DNA of 64,000 nt from the NCBI RefSeq assembly GCF_000550805.1, contig NZ_CP004353.1:1302001-1366000 (forward strand), written 5' to 3'. Source of the stretch: Corynebacterium vitaeruminis DSM 20294. GTDB taxonomy: Bacteria; Actinomycetota; Actinomycetes; Mycobacteriales; Mycobacteriaceae. The position numbers and the translations under genes were made by a program. Below, piece by piece: positions 17,556 to 26,462 of this stretch (within the stretch, counting starts at the first letter, position 1; each line of letters starts with the position of its first letter). Below the pieces are notes generated by a model. It was given only the letters and a program-made list of their open reading frames with translations, did not search any database and was not told the DNA's origin.

Positions 17556-17578
17556 TTTTGCTTTGCTTTCCGACGGCC
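17556..17578 (-). repeat. R18-like element (divergent)
   Basis: TTTTGCTTTGCTTTCCGACG within 17556-17575 resembles the variant at 12945. It lies just upstream of mscCG. The similarity is weaker than in the core copies. Confidence 0.4.
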
Positions 17579-17693
17579 ATGGCCCGCGCCTTCGGGCAAC
17601 TCCCCGCGCGAGGGCGAAGTGGGCATTTCGGGCACCGAATCCCCGAAAGAAACACAATCCGGGGGTAATTGTGTATTCGCCCACAGCAGCGTG

Positions 17694-17699
17694 TACGAT
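17694..17699 (+). promoter_or_regulatory. Promoter (-10) of ilvBNC
   Basis: TACGAT ends eight bases before the leader-peptide ATG. A weak -35, TTGTGT, is at 17669-17674. The predicted transcript starts at or near the ATG, so the leader peptide has no ribosome-binding site. Confidence 0.65.
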
Positions 17700-17707
17700 A
17701 ATGACCC

Positions 17708-17755
17708 ATGAACATTATTCGACTTGTGGTACTACCCGCGCGGCGCCTGCCGTAA
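17708..17755 (+). CDS. ilvBNC leader peptide (attenuation)
   Basis: This 15-codon peptide ([15 protein letters not shown]) contains two Ile, two Val and three Leu, the three end products of the pathway. It is followed by a terminator-like hairpin at 17784-17822 and lies 215 bases upstream of ilvB. A similar leader peptide translated without a ribosome-binding site is documented for C. glutamicum ilvBNC. Starvation for a branched-chain amino acid would stall the ribosome here and favour readthrough. Confidence 0.88.
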   Translation: MNIIRLVVLPARRLP

Positions 17756-17783
17756 CGGCTCACCTCAAGTCGTGTCGTCAAGC

Positions 17784-17822
17784 GCCCTCGTCAGCACCAC
17801 AAGTGCCTGAGCGGGGGTTTTT
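17784..17822 (+). terminator. ilvBNC attenuator
   Basis: The segment ending in CAGCAC (near 17791-17796) pairs, with one bulge, with GTGCCTGAGCGGGGG (17803-17817), followed by TTTTT. It lies between leader peptide and ilvB, as expected for an intrinsic attenuator. Confidence 0.82.
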
Positions 17823-17908
17823 GTCGTCATGGATCATCCAGGTTTGTGAATCGATTGCCTCTCGCCCAGTAATCCTGGGGCGCGGGGCGGCCGATACAAC
17901 TACAACTT

Positions 17909-17933
17909 CCTCGCCGCCGTCTCAGCGGCGAGG
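17909..17933 (+). other. Stable hairpin in the ilvB leader
   Basis: CCTCGCCGC (17909-17917) pairs exactly with GCGGCGAGG (17925-17933). It lies 22 bases before the ilvB ribosome-binding site, AAGGAG. It may stabilise the mRNA or tune translation. Confidence 0.6.
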
Positions 17934-17970
17934 GGCCGACAACTCTTTTCAACCAAGGAGCACTGAAGTC

Positions 17971-19863
17971 GTGGCAGCTTCTCACCAGCCCACCCCCGCG
18001 ACGGTTGCACAGCGCGCTCGTCAGGCGCAGCCAGAACGCATCACCGGCGCGCAGGCTATTGTCCGTTCACTTGAGGAACTGGGAACCGATCTCGTATTCG
18101 GCCTTCCCGGCGGCGCCGTCCTTCCGCTTTACGACGCCATCTACGCCTCCACCAAACTTCGCCACGTACTCGTCCGCCACGAGCAGGGCGCTGGACACGC
18201 CGCCACCGGTTACGCGCAGGCCACCGGCCGGGTCGGCGTGTGCATGGCCACCTCCGGCCCCGGCGCCACCAACCTGGTGACCCCGATCGCCGACGCATAC
18301 CTGGACTCCGTCCCGATGGTGGCCATCACCGGCCAGGTCGGCCGCTCCCTGCTGGGCACCGACGCCTTCCAGGAGGCCGACATCCGCGGCATCACCATGC
18401 CGGTGACCAAGCACAACTTCATGGTCACCAGCCCGGAGCAGGTCCCGCAGGCGATCGCCGAGGCCTTCCACTTGGCCTCCACCGGCCGCCCCGGACCGGT
18501 CCTCGTGGACATCCCGAAGGACATCCAGAACGCGACGCTGGACTTCGTCTGGCCGCCGAAGATCGAGCTGCCGGGCTACCGTCCGGTCTCGACCCCGCAC
18601 AACCGCCCGATCGAGCAGGCCATCAAGCTCATCGGCGAGTCCAAGCGCCCGGTCCTCTACATCGGCGGCGGCGTCATCAAGGCCAACGCCTCCGAGCAGC
18701 TGCTTCGCTTCGCCGAGGCCGCGGGCATCCCGGTCGTGACCACGCTCATGGCCCTAGGCACCTTCCCGGACTCCCACCCGCTCCACATGGGCATGCCGGG
18801 CATGCACGGCACCGTCCCCGCCGTCGGCGCGCTCCAGAAGTCCGACCTGCTCATCACCATCGGCGCCCGCTTCGATGACCGCGTCACCGGCGACACCGAC
18901 AGCTTCGCTCCGAACGCAAAGGTGATCCACGCCGACATCGACCCGGCCGAGATCGGCAAGATCCGCGCCGTCGACGTCCCGATCGTGGGCGACGCCGCCG
19001 AGGTCCTCGCAGCCCTCTACGAGGTGTTTACCCAGAAGATCCCGGGCGGCATCGACATCAGCGCGTGGAAGGACTACCTGCGCGACCTCCAGGAGCGCTT
19101 CCCGCGCGGCTGGGAGGAGACCGACGACGGCATGCTGGAGCCGCAGCACGTCATCCGCGAGCTGGCCAAGGAGGTCGGCTCCGACGCGATCTACTGCGCG
19201 GGCGTGGGCCAGCACCAGATGTGGGCAGCGCAGTTCCTCGACTTCGAGAAGCCCCGCACCTGGCTGAACTCCGGCGGTGCCGGCACCATGGGCTACGCCA
19301 TCCCGGCGGCCATGGGCGCCAAGGCTGGCTGCCCGGACAAAGAGGTCTGGGCGATCGACGGCGACGGCTGCTTCCAGATGACCAACCAGGAGCTGACCAC
19401 CGCCGCGGTGGAGGGCTTCCCGATCAAGGTCGCGCTCATCAACAACGGCAACCTGGGCATGGTGCGCCAGTGGCAGACCCTGTTCTACGAGGGTCACTAC
19501 TCCAACACCAAGCTGCGCGAGCACGGCGAGTACATGCCCGACTTCCTCAAGCTCTCCGAGGCTCAGGGCTGCGTGGCCATCCGCGTGACCAAGGAAGAGG
19601 AGATCGTCCCGGCCATCCGGAAGGCCCGCGAGATCAACGACCGCCCGGTGGTCATCGACTTCATCGTCGGCGAGGATGCCCAGGTGTGGCCGATGGTCGC
19701 TGCCGGCAACTCCAACTCCGAGATCCAGTACGCGCGCGGCCTGCGCCCGTTCTTCGAGTCCGAGCAGTCGGCGGGCGAGGAGCCAGACACGATCGACACC
19801 GTCATCGAGAAGGCCACCGAGACCTCCCTGGAAAACAACGCCTCCGCTCAGGGCAAGAAGTAG
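17971..19863 (+). CDS. ilvB: Acetohydroxyacid synthase large subunit
   Basis: A 630-residue thiamine-diphosphate enzyme that condenses two pyruvates, or pyruvate with 2-oxobutyrate, in the first common step of Val/Leu/Ile synthesis. The catalytic Glu is E71 ([11 protein letters not shown]). The ThDP/Mg motif is GDGCFQM (near residue 464) through [11 protein letters not shown]. The GTG at 17971 is preceded by AAGGAG at the right distance. It is followed 16 bases later by ilvN. Expression is likely controlled by the leader-peptide attenuator. Confidence 0.97.
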   Translation: MAASHQPTPATVAQRARQAQPERITGAQAIVRSLEELGTDLVFGLPGGAVLPLYDAIYASTKLRHVLVRHEQGAGHAATGYAQATGRVGVCMATSGPGATNLVTPIADAYLDSVPMVAITGQVGRSLLGTDAFQEADIRGITMPVTKHNFMVTSPEQVPQAIAEAFHLASTGRPGPVLVDIPKDIQNATLDFVWPPKIELPGYRPVSTPHNRPIEQAIKLIGESKRPVLYIGGGVIKANASEQLLRFAEAAGIPVVTTLMALGTFPDSHPLHMGMPGMHGTVPAVGALQKSDLLITIGARFDDRVTGDTDSFAPNAKVIHADIDPAEIGKIRAVDVPIVGDAAEVLAALYEVFTQKIPGGIDISAWKDYLRDLQERFPRGWEETDDGMLEPQHVIRELAKEVGSDAIYCAGVGQHQMWAAQFLDFEKPRTWLNSGGAGTMGYAIPAAMGAKAGCPDKEVWAIDGDGCFQMTNQELTTAAVEGFPIKVALINNGNLGMVRQWQTLFYEGHYSNTKLREHGEYMPDFLKLSEAQGCVAIRVTKEEEIVPAIRKAREINDRPVVIDFIVGEDAQVWPMVAAGNSNSEIQYARGLRPFFESEQSAGEEPDTIDTVIEKATETSLENNASAQGKK

Positions 19864-19879
19864 GAAAGGACGAGCAACA

Positions 19880-20398
19880 ATGACTCAGCAAGAAATTTCC
19901 CGCCACATCTTGAGCGTGCTCGTCGAGGACATCGACGGCATCATCTCTCGCGTGTCCGCGATGTTCACCCGCCGCAGCTTCAACCTCGTCTCGCTGGTCT
20001 CCGGCAAGACCGAGACCAATGGCATCAACCGCATCACCATCGTGGTCGACGCCGACGAGGTCAACATCGAGCAGATCACCAAGCAGCTCAACAAGCTCAT
20101 CCCGGTGCTCAAGGTCGTGCGTTTGGAGGAGGACACCACCATCGCGCGTGCGCTCATGCTGGTGAAGGTCTCCGCGGATGCCTCCAACCGCCCGCAGGTG
20201 GTCGACGCCGCGAACATCTTCCGCGCCCGCGTCGTGGACGTCGCCCCGGACTCCGTGGTCATCGAGGCTACCGGCACCAAGGGCAAGCTCACCGCGCTGC
20301 TCGAGGTGCTCGAGCCCTTCGGCATCCGCGAGCTCATTTCCTCTGGTCAGATCGCGCTCAACCGAGGTCCGAAGACCATGGCTCCCAGCAACCGTTAA
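19880..20398 (+). CDS. ilvN: Acetohydroxyacid synthase regulatory subunit
   Basis: A 172-residue small subunit. The N-terminal ACT domain (residues 1-80; LSVLVEDIDGIISRVSAMFTRR) binds Val/Ile/Leu for feedback inhibition, and the C-terminal domain stabilises the large subunit. The length equals that of C. glutamicum IlvN. AGGAAAGGACGAG precedes the ATG. It is co-transcribed with ilvB. Confidence 0.97.
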   Translation: MTQQEISRHILSVLVEDIDGIISRVSAMFTRRSFNLVSLVSGKTETNGINRITIVVDADEVNIEQITKQLNKLIPVLKVVRLEEDTTIARALMLVKVSADASNRPQVVDAANIFRARVVDVAPDSVVIEATGTKGKLTALLEVLEPFGIRELISSGQIALNRGPKTMAPSNR

Positions 20399-20409
20399 CA
20401 AATCTCACA

Positions 20410-20432
20410 AAATGAGATGATTTGTCTCATTT
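20410..20432 (+). promoter_or_regulatory. Inverted repeat between ilvN and ilvC
   Basis: AAATGAGA (20410-20417) pairs with TCTCATTT (20425-20432) across 7 bases. It may be a weak terminator after ilvBN or a processing/regulatory site ahead of ilvC. The AT-rich stretch after it (20433-20475) could hold a separate ilvC promoter. Confidence 0.5.
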
Positions 20433-20486
20433 CTGTAATTTCTGTGCTAGAAATGTAATTGCACAGTTTTCTAGGAAAGGCTTTAA

Positions 20487-21503
<1,017 letters not shown>

Positions 21504-21539
21504 GCTCTCGAACCTCGCGCGATAGCGCATTTTCAATTA

Positions 21540-21584
21540 GGCCCTCCGGCTGCACCTTCCGAGGTGATCCGGGGGCCCTTTTTT
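21540..21584 (+). terminator. ilvC terminator
   Basis: GGCCCTCCGG (21540-21549) pairs with CCGGGGGCC (21569-21577), followed by CTTTTTT. Confidence 0.9.
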
Positions 21585-21602
21585 GCGCGCCCCGGCACGA
21601 AG

Positions 21603-21690
21603 CCGCGCGTCTGCGGGGCTGTAGATCTGACCACCTGCGCGTTTGCCCGTCGCTTGGTATCAAACGCGCGGATGGTGGCAGGATGCCGCC
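21603..21690. repeat. Second location of the ~94-bp intergenic repeat
   Basis: The first 44 bases match 13076-13119 at about 39 positions, including a shared AGATCTGACCACCTG. The similarity then becomes patchy (CGCGCGGAT). Internally GCGCGTTTG (about 21637-21645) and CAAACGCGC (21661-21669) form a 9-bp hairpin. No gene is present. Confidence 0.75.
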
Positions 21691-21698
21691 CGCCCTAC

Positions 21699-21757
21699 TT
21701 GAAAAGGGCTTTCTTTATTTTCAATAAGGTTGACTTAGTGAAAACGTGAGCTATGCT
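21699..21757 (+). promoter_or_regulatory. CDF exporter promoter with inverted repeats
   Basis: The -35 TTGACT (21730-21735) and -10 TATGCT (21752-21757) are 16 bases apart, and the ATG follows at 21764, so the mRNA is leaderless. Upstream, TTGAAAA (21699-21705) and TTTTCAA (21718-21724) are inverted arms, and TTATT-TTC-AATAA (21715-21727) is a smaller palindrome next to the -35. Either could bind a metal sensor. Confidence 0.6.
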
Positions 21758-21763
21758 TAGCCT

Positions 21764-22741
21764 ATGAACAACGAGCACGGGGGACGCGGCCACGACCATG
21801 CCCATGGTCACAGTCACGGCCATGATCACCATCACGACCACGCGCCCAGCAGCCTCAAGGCGCTGCTCACGGTGCTCATCTTCACCACGGTCATCTTCTT
21901 CGTGGAGGTCGTGGGAGGCTTGTGGTCGGGCTCGCTGGCGCTGCTGTCGGACGCCATGCACATGCTCGGCGACTCGACCGGCCTCATCGTCGCCGCGGTG
22001 GCGGTGGCACTCGGTCGGAGGGGGCGCACGCTCACGGCCACCTATGGCTACAAGCGCTTCGAGATCCTTGCCACCGTGGTCAACGCGGCGGCCGTCAGCG
22101 CCATTTCCGTGTGGATCGTCGTGGAGGCCATCGCCCGCCTGCGCTCGGGGGAGCAGGTGGATACGCTCATGATGCTCGTCGTGGGCGCGATCGGCCTCGT
22201 GGCCAACGTCTTCGGCGCCGTCGTCCTCCACGGGCACCGCGAGGAGGGCATGAACATCGAGGGCGCGTTCCTCCACGTGCTGGTCGACCTCTTCGGCTCC
22301 GTCGCGGTCATCGCCGCGGCGCTGATTATGCGCTGGACCCTGATCACCTGGGCGGATACCGCGGCCTCGCTGGTCATCGCTGCGCTCATCCTGCCGCGCG
22401 CCGTTAAGTTGCTCGTCCAGTCGGTCAACGTGCTGCTCGAGCGGGCCCCCGGGGGCATCGACGTGGAGACGATAGAAAAGGAGCTCAGCACGATCCCGGG
22501 CGTCGTTTCCGTCCACGACCTGCACGTCTGGTCGCTCGACGGCATGCAGCTGCTGGCAACCTGCCACGTGGTCGTCGACCAGCGCAATTGCGACATCTAC
22601 GAGTGCGGGGTCCTGGACGTCGCCCAGCAGGTCCTGCGCGACAACGGCATCGAGCACTCGACCATACAGCTGGAATCCGCCGCCCACCACTCGCACGAGA
22701 CCCACTGCGGGGCCGTGACCGAGGCTGGCGAAGTTGCTTAG
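21764..22741 (+). CDS. Cation diffusion facilitator metal exporter (CzcD/ZitB-like)
   Basis: A 325-residue inner-membrane metal/proton antiporter. The N terminus is His-rich (about 10 His within residues 5-25; HDHAHGHSHGHDHHHDH). Six membrane segments follow, with the metal-site signature SDAMHMLGDSTG in TM2 and LHVLVDLFGS in TM5, then a cytoplasmic ACT-like domain (about 230-310) and another His-rich tail. Zinc is the likely main substrate, with Co or Cd possible. The start is leaderless. Confidence 0.92.
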   Translation: MNNEHGGRGHDHAHGHSHGHDHHHDHAPSSLKALLTVLIFTTVIFFVEVVGGLWSGSLALLSDAMHMLGDSTGLIVAAVAVALGRRGRTLTATYGYKRFEILATVVNAAAVSAISVWIVVEAIARLRSGEQVDTLMMLVVGAIGLVANVFGAVVLHGHREEGMNIEGAFLHVLVDLFGSVAVIAAALIMRWTLITWADTAASLVIAALILPRAVKLLVQSVNVLLERAPGGIDVETIEKELSTIPGVVSVHDLHVWSLDGMQLLATCHVVVDQRNCDIYECGVLDVAQQVLRDNGIEHSTIQLESAAHHSHETHCGAVTEAGEVA

Positions 22742-22768
22742 TGCCTAAGACGGGTTAGGATCTAGGAC

Positions 22769-24586
22769 ATGGCTTTTTCGACCCCCAGCTATGACCTCAT
22801 TGACCTGTTCAATCGCATCGATCGCGGCGATCTTCAGCTCCCCGATTTCCAGCGTTCCTTCCGCTGGGACGTCGACCGCATCCGCTCTCTGCTGGTCACC
22901 GTGCTGCGGGGCTACCCGATGGGATCGTTTATGGCGCTCGACGTGCGCAACGAGGTCCCGCGCTTCAAGTCCCGGCCGGTCGAGGGTGCGCCCGACACGG
23001 GGGAGAATCCGGGGCTTTTGCTTCTCGACGGTCAACAGCGGCTGACCACCCTGTACCAGTGCCTGCGCGGGGACGGCATCGTGGAGAGCACCGACTTCCG
23101 CAATAAGAAGGTGCGCCGCAAGTTCTACGTGGACGTCAACAAGGCGGTCTCCGCCGACGTGCTGCCGGACGAGGCCGTGATCGCCACCGACCCCGAGGGC
23201 AACATCAAGACCCACTTCGCCCCGGAGATCCCGGGCGGGCTCGTCAACCGCGCGGCGGAGCTGGCCGCGGGCCTGCTGCCCATCTCCGAGCTGCTCTCGG
23301 ACGCCGGCACCGACCTGCTCTTCGACCTCGCCGACGGCGCGGAGGAGGGCGCCCGCGAGCGCACCAAGCGCTTCAACAACGCCGTGCTCAAGCCGCTCGT
23401 TCGCTACTCGGTTCCCATGATCCGCCTCGACCGCGGCACCGCCCGCGAGGGGATCGGCTCCATCTTTGCCCAGGCCAACAGCCACGGGTTGCAGATGGAC
23501 GTCTTCGAGCTGCTCACCGCAGTGTTCAAGCTGGAGGACGAGGGGTTCTCCCTCCGGGAGGACTGGAAGAAGACCGAGGCCGAGCTGCGCCAGTTCCCGG
23601 CGCTCGACGGCATCGGCCGCACCGAGTTCCTCACCGCCGTGGCGCTGTATGTCACCGCGAAGAAGGGCCACCCCGACGCCCACCGCGAGGCCATCGTCAA
23701 CCTGACGCTGGCCGAGTTCGTCGAGGCCTCCGCCGTCATGCGCGCCGCGTTCAACGAGACCGCGGAGTTCATGATCGCTCGCTGCATGCACACCACCAGC
23801 CAGGTACCGTACGCCGCGCAGCTCATCCCGCTGTCGGTCATCATCGCGCTGCTCACGGAGGATCCGCGGGTGTTCGCCCAGCAGCAGGCCTGGGACCGGC
23901 TTAACTGCTGGTTCTGGTGCGGGGTGTTCGGCGAGCTCTACGGCGCGCCCACCGCGGTCGTGCGCGCGGCCACCGACGTCGCCGAGGTCACCGCCTGGAT
24001 CCGCTCCGTCGTGGACAACGGCGGCAACGCCCCGCTGCCGCGCTCGGTGCGCGACGCCACCTTCATCGAGTCCCGGCTGCTGAGCGCCGGCCCCAACTCG
24101 GGCCTGTACAAGGGCATCTACGCGCTGCTCATGGGGCGCGGCGCCCGCGACTGGCGCACGGGATCCGTCTTCGATCGCACCACTTTCTCCTCCATGGGCG
24201 TGCATTTCCGCCAGATCTTCCCGGCCCGCTGGTGCGAGGACAACGGCATCGACCCGGTGCTCGCGGAGTCGGTGCTCAACCGCACCCCGATGGGCCGTCG
24301 CACGCACGTGATGGTGGAGGACTCCTCGCCCGCGCGCTACCTCATCCGGCTGCAGTCGAAGTCGCTCATGGACGATGCGGAGTTCGACTCGGTCTTGGCC
24401 TCTCACCTCATCGACCCGCACCTGTTGTTGTCGGCGCAGGCCGAGGAGTTCTTCCGCGATCGCCGCCGCCGCTTCGTCGAGATGATCGAGCAGGCCATGG
24501 ACGCCACCGCGGTGCGCGACGTCAACGAGTCCGACCTGCGCGCGGGCGAGGAGGGCCCGGCCGCCTTCGCCGAGGATCAGGCTTAG
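22769..24586 (+). CDS. DUF262 (ParB/GmrS-like) protein with degenerate HNH region
   Basis: A 605-residue protein. The N-terminal DUF262 domain has QLPDFQR (residues 23-29) and the nucleotide-binding DGQQRLTTL (87-95). The C-terminal part aligns by eye with the DUF1524/HNH half of such proteins, but the usual HHIFP is RQIFP here (residues 481-485 of VHFRQIFP), so the first two HNH-type His are missing while the later N (VLNRTP) remains. The GmrSD family includes modification-dependent nucleases; this copy may be inactive or changed in function. A -10 TAGGAT seven bases before the ATG suggests a leaderless start. No partner defence gene is nearby. Confidence 0.82.
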   Translation: MAFSTPSYDLIDLFNRIDRGDLQLPDFQRSFRWDVDRIRSLLVTVLRGYPMGSFMALDVRNEVPRFKSRPVEGAPDTGENPGLLLLDGQQRLTTLYQCLRGDGIVESTDFRNKKVRRKFYVDVNKAVSADVLPDEAVIATDPEGNIKTHFAPEIPGGLVNRAAELAAGLLPISELLSDAGTDLLFDLADGAEEGARERTKRFNNAVLKPLVRYSVPMIRLDRGTAREGIGSIFAQANSHGLQMDVFELLTAVFKLEDEGFSLREDWKKTEAELRQFPALDGIGRTEFLTAVALYVTAKKGHPDAHREAIVNLTLAEFVEASAVMRAAFNETAEFMIARCMHTTSQVPYAAQLIPLSVIIALLTEDPRVFAQQQAWDRLNCWFWCGVFGELYGAPTAVVRAATDVAEVTAWIRSVVDNGGNAPLPRSVRDATFIESRLLSAGPNSGLYKGIYALLMGRGARDWRTGSVFDRTTFSSMGVHFRQIFPARWCEDNGIDPVLAESVLNRTPMGRRTHVMVEDSSPARYLIRLQSKSLMDDAEFDSVLASHLIDPHLLLSAQAEEFFRDRRRRFVEMIEQAMDATAVRDVNESDLRAGEEGPAAFAEDQA

Positions 24587-24595
24587 GCCGCCGAA

Positions 24596-24615
24596 GGCCG
24601 TCGACAAGCGAAAAA
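24596..24615 (+). repeat. R18 intergenic element
   Basis: GGCCGTCGACAAGCGAAAAA, preceded by GCCGCCGAA, starts within 10 bases of the DUF262 gene stop and runs into the ribosome-binding region of the next gene. Confidence 0.75.
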
Positions 24616-24624
24616 GGGGAAGGA

Positions 24625-26292
24625 ATGCGGTATCGCGCGCTGCTTGCGGCGCTGTGCTTGTCGACGGCTACGCTGGCCAGCTGCACGGCGCAGGCGGAGC
24701 TGACCGACGCCGACGTGCTCGCGCGCGCCAAGGCCGACAATCTCAACCGGCACGTCTCCTCGGCGTTCGAGCCCACCGCGCAGGTGCTCGCGGACGCCGA
24801 CGGCAGCGGGGTGGACGCCGTCAATCGCTTCTTCGATTCGAGCGACACGCTCGTCATCGCGGGCCCTCGGGTCGCCGACCAGCTGCGCGCGGCCTCGATC
24901 GCGGTGGTGGCGCACGCGCCGATGTTGACGATGTACAGCTCCAACCGCTCGGCGGTGGTGGAGGAGATCTCCAGGCTGGGGGCCCGCGTGGTGCTCGCCG
25001 TGGGGGAGGTGGACCTCGCCGATGCCCGCGGGCAGCTGACGGTGATCAAGGATCCGGGCACCTTCGTGGCCTTAGGCGAGATGACCGCCTTCCAGTTCGA
25101 GGGCACCCCGGTGGCCTCGGCCGAAGGCGCGGTCGCGGCGGTGGCGGCGCTCGACCCCGCGCGCCCCAGCTACCTTTACCCGGGATGGGTAACCGGCGGC
25201 GAGCCCACTGACGACTGGACCTCAGCGCAGGGGAGGGGCCACGAGAAGGCGCCGGCGTTTCCCGTCCAGTCCAAGCGCGACGCCGACATGGCGCCCGTGG
25301 TGATCGCGAGCAACGACTCCTCGATCGCGTCGGTGGCCACGGCCCGCTCCTTCGGGGCCTCCGTGCGGGTCATGCCGGTGGCGGACCCGCGGTACAGCAC
25401 CGACACCTTGGCCATGGTGGCGGGCCTTGCCGACTCCCCGCTCATCGCGCTCGGGCAGCAGTTCGGCACCGCCGACGGGCTGCGGGAGAAAATCAGGCTG
25501 GGGGAGGCCACCACGTCCGAGCTGCCCGGCGGCGGGGGCGTCGTCTTCCCCGATCGGACCGTCGTGGGCGTGCAGGTAGGCGAGGAGGCGCTCGGGGACT
25601 GGCGCGCCGCCGACGAGTCTCGCCTGATCGAGGGCATCGATCAGGTACTCGACGAGGCGGCCGCGCAGCAGTCCGCGGTCGAGCGCATCCTCGGCGGGCG
25701 AACGACCTCCGCTCTCGTGGTTCCGGTGGACGCGGACACCCCGCAGGGCCTGGTCGACGCTCTGGTGCGGGAGACCGGCGCCCGGGGAGCCTTCCTGTTC
25801 CTGCAGGTGGCGCCCGGTTACCAGGCGAGCGATCTGGTGCGGCAGGCGCTCGGCTCCACGCACGTCTCAGTTTCCCTCGATTCAGGCTCCCTGCCGATCG
25901 CCAGCGAGGACGTGACCCGGTGGGCCAGCGTCCTCGACGAGGTGGCGCGGGCGAGGTCGCTGCCCCAGAAGGCGCTCGTCGTGCGCCAGCGGGCCTCCGG
26001 CCAGGTGAGCGATCCGCAGGCTCTTGGCTTCGGCTCGCCGATGGTGCAGCTCGTCATCGCCGCCGACGGTTCGGCCACTGCCACCGCCACTGCCGCGGGG
26101 TCGGCGCAGGACGCCGCGCGCGCCGTGTTCGGCGAGGTGACCAGCGATTACACGCAGGCGGGTGGCCAGACCTTCTTCGGCTGGGTCAGCCCCGCCACCC
26201 CCGGCGGAGGGGAGTCGGCGGGGGTGGCGTCGGCCGACGACGATGGCTTCGCGCAACTTTCCCCCCGTCCGTGGTTAATTATTCGCGGGTAG
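24625..26292 (+). CDS. Large lipoprotein, possibly with CWB2-like repeats
   Basis: A 555-residue exported lipoprotein with signal peptide and lipobox LASC (Cys at residue 20). Residues about 65-130 (SSDTLVIAGPRVADQLRAAS, then EISRLGARVVLAVGEVDL) have the alternating pattern of cell-wall-binding repeat 2 domains, and a second similar half follows from about residue 220. The resemblance is structural only. AAGGGGAAGGA precedes the ATG. It is probably a cell-envelope protein of unknown role. The C-terminal 40 residues are Gly/Ala/Asp-rich. Confidence 0.75.
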   Translation: MRYRALLAALCLSTATLASCTAQAELTDADVLARAKADNLNRHVSSAFEPTAQVLADADGSGVDAVNRFFDSSDTLVIAGPRVADQLRAASIAVVAHAPMLTMYSSNRSAVVEEISRLGARVVLAVGEVDLADARGQLTVIKDPGTFVALGEMTAFQFEGTPVASAEGAVAAVAALDPARPSYLYPGWVTGGEPTDDWTSAQGRGHEKAPAFPVQSKRDADMAPVVIASNDSSIASVATARSFGASVRVMPVADPRYSTDTLAMVAGLADSPLIALGQQFGTADGLREKIRLGEATTSELPGGGGVVFPDRTVVGVQVGEEALGDWRAADESRLIEGIDQVLDEAAAQQSAVERILGGRTTSALVVPVDADTPQGLVDALVRETGARGAFLFLQVAPGYQASDLVRQALGSTHVSVSLDSGSLPIASEDVTRWASVLDEVARARSLPQKALVVRQRASGQVSDPQALGFGSPMVQLVIAADGSATATATAAGSAQDAARAVFGEVTSDYTQAGGQTFFGWVSPATPGGGESAGVASADDDGFAQLSPRPWLIIRG

Positions 26293-26462
26293 GGGAATTT
26301 AATTCACACTTTGGGCGCGATATTCCCCTCCGCCGCATCGCGTGGGAAGTTGTTGGTCTACACTAATTGCAGTCGCACGCCGAAGAGCTGGTGTGGACCC
26401 CTTAATGTCGACGCGGTCGTGCCGGCATTTTGCGGACATCACGAATTCCCAGGAGACAAAAC

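Noticed and set aside
22745..24607. 620-codon minus-strand frame covering the DUF262 gene
   Set aside because: High GC leaves antisense frames open; the plus strand has conserved motifs and a promoter, the minus strand has neither.
24654..24670. GCTTGTCGACGGCTA inside the lipoprotein signal peptide, also at 12956
   Set aside because: Short match within an Ala/Leu/Ser signal sequence; could be chance, so not counted as an R18 copy.
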